This document shows positions 20,026 to 27,515 of a stretch of 64,000 nucleotides of DNA, piece after piece (positions within the stretch are counted from its first letter, which is position 1; each line of letters starts with the position of its first letter). Below the pieces are notes generated by a model. The model made no database searches and was not told where the DNA came from. It was given only the letters and a program-made list of their open reading frames with translations. The stretch is from RGIG3013 sp045538935 (lineage in GTDB: Bacteria > Bacillota > Clostridia > Oscillospirales > Acutalibacteraceae). Both the position numbers and the translations under genes were made by a program. The stretch covers positions 1 through 64,000 of the forward strand of contig JAZQEI010000021.1 in NCBI GenBank assembly GCA_045538935.1, given 5' to 3'.

Positions 20026-20565
20026 TTATTTTACCAAACCAAACGGATTAAGCGAAAAGACTACTTTTCCTAAAAGCCTGTCCTCAGTAACAACTCCAAT
20101 TTCAGACAATCGACTATCCATCGCAATATCTCGGTTGTCTCCCAAAACGAAATAGGAGTTTGTCGGAACATTATACGGAAAATCAACATTGCTTTGCCCA
20201 AGCGTTTTATTTTCTATATATGGTTCATCAAGCTCTTTACCGTTCACCAAAACCGTTCCAAAAACATCGATAGACAATTGATTGTTCCCGGTTGCCACAA
20301 CGCGACGAACAATTACTTTATTGTTATAATAAAACGCTATTATATCTCCACTTTTTATCTTTGCCATTTTATTTACTATAAGGATTTGTCCGTCTTTCAG
20401 TGTTGGAGACATACTGTTTCCGTAATACTTAACGACAGGCATAATAAAGGTAAATAGATTAAGCAGAAGAGAAGCGGTAACAATGATTATCAGAACAATT
20501 TTCAAAGTGCGTTTAAAAACTTCGCCCTTAAAAAAGCTCTGCTTTTGCTTTGAATGTTTAGACAC
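20026..20565 (-). CDS. Signal peptidase I-like protein of the pilus operon, catalytic Lys replaced
   Basis: The protein has 179 residues, starting at GTG 20565 behind AGGAGAGA (20571-20578). One membrane segment spans residues about 22-42. The Ser motif GNSMSP (Ser51) and the C-terminal GDNRDIAMDSR box of type I signal peptidases are present. The general-base Lys, normally in a KRV motif, is Arg87 here (VIVRRVV); the codons are CGT CGC. Pilus loci of streptococci carry SipA proteins that lost peptidase residues and help pilus assembly, so a similar role is plausible. It is the first gene of the operon. Confidence 0.85.
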   Translation of the reverse strand: MSKHSKQKQSFFKGEVFKRTLKIVLIIIVTASLLLNLFTFIMPVVKYYGNSMSPTLKDGQILIVNKMAKIKSGDIIAFYYNNKVIVRRVVATGNNQLSIDVFGTVLVNGKELDEPYIENKTLGQSNVDFPYNVPTNSYFVLGDNRDIAMDSRLSEIGVVTEDRLLGKVVFSLNPFGLVK

Positions 20566-20763
20566 TTTATTCTCTCCTAAAAAAGAAACACCGACCAAGC
20601 GTACAGATAAAAACTTTCTGTGTTTAACAGTCGGCAACTTAAGTTATATATTCGGTTGAGGCTTGAACAAAGCAGAGTTATCCCTTGCTGGTTTATAGTA
20701 ATTATTACGCCTGCTTTCATCCTTACCAAGACCTTTCCTTTAATAATTATAAAGGTACAAATT
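20566..20763 (-). other. 5' leader of the pilus operon
   Basis: About 190 bases lie between the promoter and the GTG start. A 47-codon open frame (20577-20720) ends at a TAG that overlaps the ribosome site of the first gene, but its own ribosome site is poor. I see no known riboswitch. Confidence 0.4.
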
Positions 20764-20792
20764 ATAATAACATATTTATCTTATATAATCAA
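20764..20792 (-). promoter_or_regulatory. Promoter of the pilus operon
   Basis: On the minus strand TTGATT (20787-20792) and TATTAT (20764-20769) are 17 bases apart, with an extended -10 TG. It is the only good promoter seen upstream of the operon. Confidence 0.65.
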
Positions 20793-20858
20793 GGGGATGT
20801 CGATAATAATACTGAATAATCATAAAAAACATGTCGATTAAAAGTTAGCATAGTTTAT

Positions 20859-21035
20859 TTAAATCTCTAATAAGTATATGGGACAGGTTTCTTTATGTGC
20901 GAAAAGCACTGTAAAATTACCACATGGTATTTGTTTAACATCTACCAGGCTATAGCTGCACTCACACCACAAGTGCTCTAAACCTGCATTATTAAAGGAA
21001 ATTTTAAGAAGTCGAAAATTTATGGTGTTCTCTTG
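20859..21035 (-). pseudogene. C-terminal remnant of an unidentified protein
   Basis: The minus strand carries an open frame of about 58 plausible codons ending at 20859; it reads FRLLKISFNNAG, then HLWCECSYSLVDVKQIPCGN, and ends PIYLLEI. Upstream of about 21035 the same frame runs antisense to the spoVAD remnant and is not believable as protein. It therefore looks like the tail of a gene cut at the 16-bp repeat. I do not recognise the family. Confidence 0.4.
21019..21034 (+). repeat. 16-bp direct repeat, right copy
   Basis: TTTATGGTGTTCTCTT is identical to 12261-12276. Two truncated genes meet here: the spoVAD remnant to the right and the unknown minus-strand fragment to the left. Confidence 0.7.
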
Positions 21036-21428
21036 ACATTTTCCCCTGCTGCTGCGGATACTATTACTGCGTTTTTGCGTGATACAAACACAAGTGCTCA
21101 AGATTACGACCTTATTCTTACGGGTGACCTTGGTGTTGTGGGGTCGAAACTTTTGGTCGAGTTGCTTTACAAAGAGGGAATCAGGGTGCCTAACCACAAC
21201 GATTGCGGCATGATGATTTTTGACCTTGAAAAGCAAGATGTTCATGCCGGCGGTTCGGGATGTGGTTGCTCGGCATCGGTGCTTTGTTCGTTTATATTGC
21301 AAAAAATGAAAGCAAAACAACTTCGAAATGTGCTTTTTTGCGCCACCGGTGCGCTAATGTCACCAACTGCCAGTATGCAGGGCGAGAGTATACCGTCGGT
21401 GGCACATCTTGTGCATTTTACCGTATAG
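21033..21428 (+). pseudogene. spoVAD: spoVAD, 5'-truncated
   Basis: SpoVAD is a thiolase-fold protein of the channel that loads dipicolinic acid into the forespore. Only the C-terminal ~130 residues remain: SPAAADTI, DYDLILTGDLG, then CGMMIFD and QDVHAGGSGCGCSA, which are family hallmarks, and the end PSVAHLVHF. About 200 N-terminal residues are missing; upstream the frame reads unrelated residues to a TAA at 20979. The break coincides with the right 16-bp repeat. No functional start is visible, so it is a fragment; an intact copy is presumably elsewhere if the organism sporulates. Confidence 0.85.
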
Positions 21429-21456
21429 TAAACATATACTTTACGGGGTGATTTTT

Positions 21457-21972
21457 TTGAAAAGCAGAATTTTGCGTTTCCAAGGCTTGGGTTTAATCTC
21501 TACTGTGATAATGGGCCCGATACTTCATTTTCTTTATGATTGGACCAATGGTTCATTTTTTGCGGCATTGGTTTCGGGTGTAAACGAATCAACGTGGGAA
21601 CACATGAAACTTTTGTTTGTTCCCATGTTTATTTTTGCTATAGTTGAGAGTTTTTTCGTTGCCGATGATGTGAAAGACTATTGGTGCGTCAAACTAAAAG
21701 GCATATTGTTAGGCCTTTTAAGCATTCCGGTTCTTTTTTATACTTATAAAGGGGTGTTGGGCAAAAATATTGATTGGATTAATATATCAATATTTTTTAT
21801 TTCGGCGGTGTTAGCATATTTTATCGAAACAAGGTTGTTTTTAAATGAAAAGAAATGCCGTATATCGCAAAAAACGGCGGTGGCGGTGCTTGTTATAATT
21901 GCGGTAATGTTTGCTGCTTTTACGTTTAGCCCGCCGGAGATTGATTTGTTTGCCGACCCATTAGTTCAATAA
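21457..21972 (+). CDS. DUF6512-like integral membrane protein
   Basis: This is a membrane protein of about 170 residues with five or more hydrophobic segments. The motif SGVNESTWEHMKLLFVPM, between the first two, matches the small clostridial membrane family DUF6512 as I remember it. The function is unknown. The start is probably TTG at 21457, seven bases after GGGGTG; GTG at 21448 is possible. It follows the spoVAD remnant by 28 bases, and a terminator follows it. Confidence 0.65.
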   Translation: MKSRILRFQGLGLISTVIMGPILHFLYDWTNGSFFAALVSGVNESTWEHMKLLFVPMFIFAIVESFFVADDVKDYWCVKLKGILLGLLSIPVLFYTYKGVLGKNIDWINISIFFISAVLAYFIETRLFLNEKKCRISQKTAVAVLVIIAVMFAAFTFSPPEIDLFADPLVQ

Positions 21973-21994
21973 ATTATAAACAAAAAACAGCATT

Positions 21995-22033
21995 TTGGGA
22001 GAAACTTCGTAAAGAAGTTTCTCCCAATTTTTT
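21995..22033 (+). terminator. Terminator after the DUF6512-like gene
   Basis: TTGGGAGAAACTTC and GAAGTTTCTCCCAA form a perfect 14-bp stem with a five-base loop, followed by TTTTTT. Confidence 0.9.
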
Positions 22034-22118
22034 CATAAAAATTGACACTTTCTGTTTGAAAGTGTCATAGTGGGTTACATACTTTAAAACATTACCTATT
22101 TCAAAGATAAAAATAACA

Positions 22119-22286
22119 AGTGATATTGTGAGACAGGTCTCACAGTGATATTTTTGATAAATCAAAAGTGATATTAAAACCTTGCGGTTTTAGTGATATT
22201 TTATTCGCCACTAAACTCGCGAAGCGAATAACACTCGGCGGTAGCCGAATATCACTGCGAAGCAATACAATTCGCCTTTGGCGAAT
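22119..22286. repeat. AGTGATATT repeat array with small hairpins between units
   Basis: AGTGATATT recurs at 22119, 22144, 22167 and 22192, with one inverted copy at 22249-22257. The gaps between direct copies hold different short palindromes: GTGAGA/TCTCAC, TTTGAT/ATCAAA and AAAACC/GGTTTT. Further palindromes follow (TTATTCGC/GCGAATAA, TCGGC/GCCGA, ATTCGCC/GGCGAAT). The array lies between convergent genes and has no coding potential. Similar intergenic arrays occur in other clostridial genomes as far as I remember; their role is unknown. Confidence 0.75.
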
Positions 22287-22292
22287 AAAACT

Positions 22293-22338
22293 GAGGCACA
22301 CTTCCCTTAGGAGTGTGCCTCTTCGGGTGCTGTTTTTT
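22293..22338. terminator. Terminator at the end of the his operon
   Basis: GAGGCACACT and AGTGTGCCTC pair over 10 bp, extended by TCC/GGA past a bulge. On the plus strand TGCTGTTTTTT follows. It lies beside the stop codon of the last his gene. Confidence 0.65.
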
Positions 22339-23131
22339 AAATGGCGATTTCTTTAAATCCGTTTTTCGTTAATATAACGTGGCTTTTAAAACCGCATTCT
22401 TTCGCCAAAAGTTTTGCGTCGCCCAAAAATTGTCCTAAAAACAACTTGTTATGGCAGTCGCCGTTTATCATTATTTTGGAACCCTTTTCATTTAATCTTT
22501 TAAGAATAGGTACCGACGGGTAGGGGGTTGTGCGATAGTTTCTTGTCATGGCGCCCACGTTTATTTCAAATATGCGGTCAAACTTTAAAAGAGAATCCAA
22601 GACTTCAAATGCTACGTTAAAATATGCCTTGTTTTCATCATAACCCAGTGCGTCTTTAAACTTCGTTATAAGGTCAAAATGCCCGATGATATCGCAGTTG
22701 GTTTTGTTTATAAGGTCGGCAACCAAACCGTAATACGCTTTTGAGTATTTTATAAAATCACCGTTAAATTGCTCGGCTATAATCCTTTTTGTATCTTCGG
22801 GTGAGGCATCAACCGAATCAGAAAGTTTTTCACTCAACGAATGAACCGAACCGATTATGTAATTATAGTCGGCGGTTGGCATATTGGAAAAATAATCTTG
22901 CTCAATCCCGCAAAAAATATCCATTTTACCATCGTATTTTGCTTTTAATGACGTTATCTCTTTGATATATTCGGCGGTGTTTTCAACTGTCATGCAATAA
23001 TCATGCGTGGGAATATAACTGTGACCCGAAAAGCCCAAGGCAGTAAATCCTTTTTTATAGGCTTCTTCGGCCATTTCGGTTGGAGAATTTGCGCCGTCGC
23101 AAAGTGATGTGTGAATGTGAAAATCAGTCAT
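22337..23131 (-). CDS. hisJ: Histidinol-phosphatase, PHP family
   Basis: It should hydrolyse L-histidinol phosphate, the penultimate step of histidine synthesis. The PHP metal motif DFHIHTSLCDG is at the N-terminus, with FSGHS, GIEQD, IIGHFDL and NGDCH following in the family order. About 264 residues is the usual length. The start is taken as ATG 23131, overlapping the hisIE stop; a GTG six bases earlier is possible. Its place at the end of a his operon makes the substrate assignment firm. Confidence 0.9.
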   Translation of the reverse strand: MTDFHIHTSLCDGANSPTEMAEEAYKKGFTALGFSGHSYIPTHDYCMTVENTAEYIKEITSLKAKYDGKMDIFCGIEQDYFSNMPTADYNYIIGSVHSLSEKLSDSVDASPEDTKRIIAEQFNGDFIKYSKAYYGLVADLINKTNCDIIGHFDLITKFKDALGYDENKAYFNVAFEVLDSLLKFDRIFEINVGAMTRNYRTTPYPSVPILKRLNEKGSKIMINGDCHNKLFLGQFLGDAKLLAKECGFKSHVILTKNGFKEIAI

Positions 23132-23783
23132 TGTCACTTACCATTTTTTCTTGCTTTACTTTATGGTCGATAACATTTCTTGAAGCCAATTCTTTGCGGA
23201 TATCGTTAACCGAAATGCCCTGTTCAACCATCATTACCATGATATGATAGGCAAGGTCGGCAACCTCGTATATGGTCTCTTTTTTATCGTTATCTTTGGC
23301 GGCAATAATAACTTCGGTACATTCTTCGCCAACTTTTTTAAGTATTTTATCAAGACCTTTATTAAAAAGGTATGTAGTGTAAGAGCCTTCGGGCATTTCT
23401 TTTTTGCGATTTTGAAGTAAACGGTACAGGTCATCCATAGAGTGAGAATTAAGCTCGTCAGAATGCCAAAGCTCGTTTGAAAAACACGATTCGGTTCCTA
23501 AGTGGCAAGCAGGGCCGTCTTTTATAACCTCAATGGTTAAAGCGTCCAAATCGCAGTCGGCTGTGATGGATACTATGTGTTGATAGTTTCCGCTGGTTTC
23601 ACCTTTAAGCCAAAGTTTTTCTCTCGAACGGCTGTAAAAACAGGTCAGTCCTTTGCGCATGGAAATTTCAAGGCTTTCGCTGTTCATATAAGCAAGGGTT
23701 AAAACCTTTTTTGTGTAGGCATCAACCACAATGGCAGGAATAAGACCTCTATTATCAAATTTTAAAGCATCAATATCAAACAT
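23124..23783 (-). CDS. hisIE: Bifunctional PR-AMP cyclohydrolase / PR-ATP pyrophosphatase
   Basis: The 219-residue protein combines steps 2 and 3 of histidine synthesis. The HisI half (about residues 1-115) shows AYMN, GETSGNYQ and the metal-binding DCDLDAL. The HisE half (about 120-219) shows GSYTTYLFNKG, VGEECTEVIIAAK and DLAYH. Fusion of the two is common in bacteria. Four bases separate it from hisF upstream. Confidence 0.95.
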   Translation of the reverse strand: MFDIDALKFDNRGLIPAIVVDAYTKKVLTLAYMNSESLEISMRKGLTCFYSRSREKLWLKGETSGNYQHIVSITADCDLDALTIEVIKDGPACHLGTESCFSNELWHSDELNSHSMDDLYRLLQNRKKEMPEGSYTTYLFNKGLDKILKKVGEECTEVIIAAKDNDKKETIYEVADLAYHIMVMMVEQGISVNDIRKELASRNVIDHKVKQEKMVSDND

Positions 23784-23787
23784 AATG

Positions 23788-24543
23788 TTACCTCACTAAA
23801 ATATTATTTTGTTTCAAATTTGCCTTGAGGTCAGAAATTTTAACCTCACCAAAGTGGAAAATCGAAGCAGCAAGACCGGCCGAAACGTTAGGTACTTTTT
23901 CCCAAAGTTTAGTAAAATCATCAATACAGCCGGCACCACCCGATGCAATTACGGGAACGTTAACAGCGTTGCAAACGGCAGAAAGCATTTCGGTGTCAAA
24001 TCCTTTTTTTACACCATCAGTGTCAATCGAATTGACAACAACCTCACCTGCGCCCATATCGACACAGCGTTTAATCCATTCTATAGCTTCTAACCCTGTG
24101 TTTTCACGGCCACCTTTTGAAAAAACGGTAAACTTGCCGTCAACGCGTTTAATATCTGCCGATAAAACAACACATTGGTCGCCGTATTTTTTTGCGGCAT
24201 CTTCGATTAATTTTGGGTTTTTTATAGCGCCCGAGTTAACGCTTACCTTGTCAGCGCCGCATTTTAAAACGCGGTCAAAATCGTCGAGCGTGTTTATACC
24301 ACCACCAACCGTGAGCGGTATAAAAATTTTTGATGCAACTTTTGTCAAAATGTCGGTAAAAAGTTGCCTGCCTTCAAACGAAGCGGTAATATCATAAAAA
24401 ACGAGTTCGTCAGCGCCGCAGTCACTATAATATGCAGCAAGGCTTACAGGGTCTGAAACATCGTTAAGACCTTCAAAATTAACGCCTTTTACAACACGCC
24501 CGTTTTTGACGTCAAGGCAGGGGATTATTCTTTTGGTAATCAT
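23788..24543 (-). CDS. hisF: Imidazole glycerol phosphate synthase, cyclase subunit
   Basis: This (beta/alpha)8-barrel subunit forms imidazole glycerol phosphate and AICAR from PRFAR and the ammonia delivered by HisH. The N-terminal IIPCLDVKNGRVVKG contains catalytic Asp11, and the second catalytic Asp lies in LSADIKR. The phosphate-binding GGGI and ASGGAG blocks are present. At 251 residues it has the family length. Its ATG overlaps the hisA stop by four bases. Confidence 0.96.
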   Translation of the reverse strand: MITKRIIPCLDVKNGRVVKGVNFEGLNDVSDPVSLAAYYSDCGADELVFYDITASFEGRQLFTDILTKVASKIFIPLTVGGGINTLDDFDRVLKCGADKVSVNSGAIKNPKLIEDAAKKYGDQCVVLSADIKRVDGKFTVFSKGGRENTGLEAIEWIKRCVDMGAGEVVVNSIDTDGVKKGFDTEMLSAVCNAVNVPVIASGGAGCIDDFTKLWEKVPNVSAGLAASIFHFGEVKISDLKANLKQNNILVR

Positions 24544-25253
24544 TTGGCTAATTCCACCGCCTCTTTAAGATTTATAGCACCGGTGTAATATGCTTTGCCG
24601 ATAATTGTACCGTAAAGTTCCATACTGCGTAATGCTTTAATATCATCAATTGTTGAAACACCGCCCGAAGCGACAATGTTTATACCTAAAGTTTTGGAAA
24701 GTTCTCTATAAAGTTCGCGGTTTGTACCTTTCATGGCGCCGTCTTTACTAATATCGGTGCAGATAATGGTGTTTACGCCCAAATCTTGCATTTTTTTGCA
24801 AAATTCCAATCCGTCAAACTCGGATTTTTCAGTCCAACCTTTAACGGCAACAAAACCGTCTTTAATATCAACGCCAACGGCTATTTTTTTGCCATGCCTT
24901 TTTATAGCAGATTTCAAAAACTCAGGGTCGTTAACAGCGGCAGTGCCTAAAATAACACGGTCGATACCGATTGAAAGATATTTTTCAACCGTTTCCATAT
25001 TTCTTATACCACCGCCGATTTCGGTGAAAAGACCTCCCGATTTTACGATACGTTGGACTGTGTTAAGATTGGGTGTTTCACCTGATTTTGCGCCTTCCAA
25101 ATCGACAAGATGAATGTGCGTAGCACCGCATTTTTTAAAATCTTCGGCAACTGCTACGGGGTCGGGATTGTATATAGTCATCCTGTCATAGTCGCCTTTA
25201 AAAAGACGAACTGCTTGACCGCCTATAATATCTATTGCAGGAAAAATAATCAT
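24540..25253 (-). CDS. hisA: ProFAR isomerase
   Basis: It isomerises ProFAR to PRFAR. It is a 237-residue (beta/alpha)8 barrel related to HisF, with FPAIDIIGGQAVRL at the N-terminus (catalytic Asp8), GGGIR in the middle and CTDISKDG carrying the second Asp. ASGGV marks the C-terminal phosphate site. It overlaps both hisH and hisF by four bases, which implies translational coupling. Confidence 0.96.
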   Translation of the reverse strand: MIIFPAIDIIGGQAVRLFKGDYDRMTIYNPDPVAVAEDFKKCGATHIHLVDLEGAKSGETPNLNTVQRIVKSGGLFTEIGGGIRNMETVEKYLSIGIDRVILGTAAVNDPEFLKSAIKRHGKKIAVGVDIKDGFVAVKGWTEKSEFDGLEFCKKMQDLGVNTIICTDISKDGAMKGTNRELYRELSKTLGINIVASGGVSTIDDIKALRSMELYGTIIGKAYYTGAINLKEAVELAK

Positions 25254-25870
25254 TTGTTTTCACCTAATTCAGAAAATGCTTTTAAAATATCAAGGCCCAC
25301 ATTGCCACTTTTCTCGGGGTGGAATTGGCAACCGAAAACGTTGCCGTTTTGTACAGTGGCGGTTACGTCTACGCCATATTCCGATGTTGCAACGGTGTTA
25401 GAATTATTTCCGTCAACATAGAAGGAATGTACAAAGTAAACGTGGTCACCATCGTTTACATATTTTAAAATGGGGGACTGTTGTTTAATCTTTAGTGCGT
25501 TCCAACCAATGTGCGGAATATTTAAGTTTTGGGGGATTTTGTCCTGTAGCGGTATAACTTCGCCTTTTATAAGCCCTAAACCTTCGTGACAGCCGTATTC
25601 AAAACTGCGGTCGAAAAGCATCTGCATACCAAGGCAAATACCGAGTAAAGGTTTGCCAAAGTTTGCCTCGTTAATTACAACATCGCGAAGGCCTGAATCT
25701 TTTAATTTTTTGGCTGCATCTTCAAATGCGCCTACACCGGGTAAAATCAGTTTATCGGCTTTTTTTATTTGCTTAATATTGCTTGTAACCACCGCATCAA
25801 CTCCGATTGATTTGAGAGATGAACACAGCGAAAAAAGATTGCCTACGCCATAGTCAATTATTGCTATCAT
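25250..25870 (-). CDS. hisH: Imidazole glycerol phosphate synthase, glutaminase subunit
   Basis: This class I glutamine amidotransferase supplies ammonia to HisF. The nucleophile elbow LGICLGMQ contains the active Cys, and the His-Glu pair is in FGCQFHPEKS. GVGNL and LPGVGAFEDA are the usual N-terminal blocks. It has 206 residues and sits between hisB and hisA with minimal spacing. Confidence 0.96.
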   Translation of the reverse strand: MIAIIDYGVGNLFSLCSSLKSIGVDAVVTSNIKQIKKADKLILPGVGAFEDAAKKLKDSGLRDVVINEANFGKPLLGICLGMQMLFDRSFEYGCHEGLGLIKGEVIPLQDKIPQNLNIPHIGWNALKIKQQSPILKYVNDGDHVYFVHSFYVDGNNSNTVATSEYGVDVTATVQNGNVFGCQFHPEKSGNVGLDILKAFSELGENK

Positions 25871-26457
25871 TAAAGAACACCCTTTGTTGAAGGAATTTCG
25901 TTTGCAAATTGAGGGTCAATACTAACGGCTTCTTTAAGTGTTCTCGCAACCGATTTGAATGTGCCTTCAATGATGTGGTGTGAGTTAGTGCCGTCGAGTT
26001 GTTTTATATGTAAAGTTACATTTGCGTTGCGAACAAAACCATAAAAGAATTCGCTTACAAGTTCGGTATCGAAATCGCCAACCGTTGCAGTAGGAATTTT
26101 AAGCCCAAATGCCAAATAACTTCTGCCTGAGATATCAGCAGCCGATAAAATAAGCGTTTCGTCCATGGGCAAAATGCAACTGCCGTAGCGGATAATACCT
26201 TTTTTATCGCCCAAAGCGGCGCTAAATGCTTGTCCCAAAGCAATACCGATGTCTTCAACGGTGTGGTGGTAGTCAACCTCCACGTCACCGTCGCAAATTA
26301 CGTTAAGGTCAAATCTGCCGTGACGAGCAAAGAGGGTTAACATGTGGTCTAAAAAGCCACATTTTGTATTGATTTTGCTGTTACCCGTGCCGTCGAGGTT
26401 TAAGGACAGTTTTATATCTGTTTCTTTGGTAGTTCTAATTATTTCTGCCGTTCTCAT
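25870..26457 (-). CDS. hisB: Imidazoleglycerol-phosphate dehydratase
   Basis: This monofunctional dehydratase of 195 residues has no phosphatase domain, which fits the separate HisJ in the operon. The metal-binding motifs DHML, DYHHTVEDIGIALG and NSHHIIEGTFK are all present. Its last base is shared with the hisH start. Confidence 0.96.
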   Translation of the reverse strand: MRTAEIIRTTKETDIKLSLNLDGTGNSKINTKCGFLDHMLTLFARHGRFDLNVICDGDVEVDYHHTVEDIGIALGQAFSAALGDKKGIIRYGSCILPMDETLILSAADISGRSYLAFGLKIPTATVGDFDTELVSEFFYGFVRNANVTLHIKQLDGTNSHHIIEGTFKSVARTLKEAVSIDPQFANEIPSTKGVL

Positions 26458-27515
26458 AATTTCTCCTCCAATATTTTTGAAGTGATTTTTATAAACTCGG
26501 TCATTTCTTCCATTGTGCCAATGGTAATGCGGTTGAAATTCTTGACTTTTTCACCTGTAAAGTGGCGAACGAGTACGCCGTTATCTTTTAATTTTTCATA
26601 AAGTTCTGCGCCCGAGATTTTGTCCGATTCGGCAAAAACAAAGTTTGCATAAGAATCAATTACTCTAAATCCCAATTCGGTCAATTTTTCGGTGGTGTAG
26701 GTTCTGGTGTTTATGATTTTTTGGCAGTTGGCCATAAAATAATCATTGTCATCTATAGCCGCCGAGCCTGCAACCAAGGTCAGACGGTTAATGTTATAGG
26801 GGTTGGTGGAATATTTAATTTTGTTAAGGTCGTCGATAATCTCCTTGTCGGCAAAGCAGAAACCAAGACGGGCGCCTGCCATACTGCGCGATTTTGAAAA
26901 GGTTTGCACAACCAACAAATTCTTATATTCTTTTATTAGTTTGCAGCAGGATTCCCCGCCAAAATCAATGTAAGCCTCGTCGATTACTACAACACTTTCA
27001 GGGTTAGTGTCGAGAATTTTCCTGATTTCACTAACCGATAAAACAAGCCCCGTAGGTGCGTTGGGGTTGGCTATTACAATGAGTTTGTTTTTGCCGTAAT
27101 AGTCCGACGGGCAAATTGAAAAATCTTCTTTTAGAGGTATGGCCTCAAACTCTATGCCGTAAAGTTCGGCAAAAACTTTGTAAAATCCATAGCTGATTTC
27201 GGGAAAAACAACACCCTTTTCGCCAAAGGCCATAAAAGCAAAGTTCAAAATGTCGTCCGAACCGTTGGAAAGATAAACATTGTCTTTTCCTACCTGATAA
27301 AGATTAGCGATTTTCTCACGCAAAACCTTACATTCGGGGTCGGAATAAAGCCTCAAATCAGCGACTTCGCTTTTGTTTACAGCATTCAAAACTTTTTCTG
27401 ACGGAGGGTAGGGTGATTCATTTGTATTAAGTTTTATGTATTTTTTATCTTGCGGTTGTTCACCGGGGACATAAGAATCAAAGCCTTTGTATTTTTCACT
27501 TAAAAACTTGCTCAT
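26454..27515 (-). CDS. hisC: Histidinol-phosphate aminotransferase
   Basis: This PLP enzyme of 353 residues makes histidinol phosphate from imidazole-acetol phosphate and glutamate. The PLP-binding Lys is in TFSKSRSMAGARLGF, with NPNAPTG and DEAYIDF upstream and IGTMEEM near the end. Overlaps of four bases with hisD and hisB indicate a tight operon. Confidence 0.95.
   Translation of the reverse strand: MSKFLSEKYKGFDSYVPGEQPQDKKYIKLNTNESPYPPSEKVLNAVNKSEVADLRLYSDPECKVLREKIANLYQVGKDNVYLSNGSDDILNFAFMAFGEKGVVFPEISYGFYKVFAELYGIEFEAIPLKEDFSICPSDYYGKNKLIVIANPNAPTGLVLSVSEIRKILDTNPESVVVIDEAYIDFGGESCCKLIKEYKNLLVVQTFSKSRSMAGARLGFCFADKEIIDDLNKIKYSTNPYNINRLTLVAGSAAIDDNDYFMANCQKIINTRTYTTEKLTELGFRVIDSYANFVFAESDKISGAELYEKLKDNGVLVRHFTGEKVKNFNRITIGTMEEMTEFIKITSKILEEKL

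Noticed and set aside
20566..20637. Longer N-terminus for the signal-peptidase-like protein
   Set aside because: The extension starts at TTG without a ribosome site, whereas GTG 20565 has AGGAGAGA at the right distance.
20577..20720. 47-codon open frame in the leader of the pilus operon, ending at the ribosome site of the first gene
   Set aside because: The ribosome site before its ATG is poorly placed and the residues look random. It could be a leader peptide, but I could not support it as a gene.
22119..22286. CRISPR array
   Set aside because: The repeat unit is only nine bases and the gaps are palindromic, not unique spacers; no cas genes are near.
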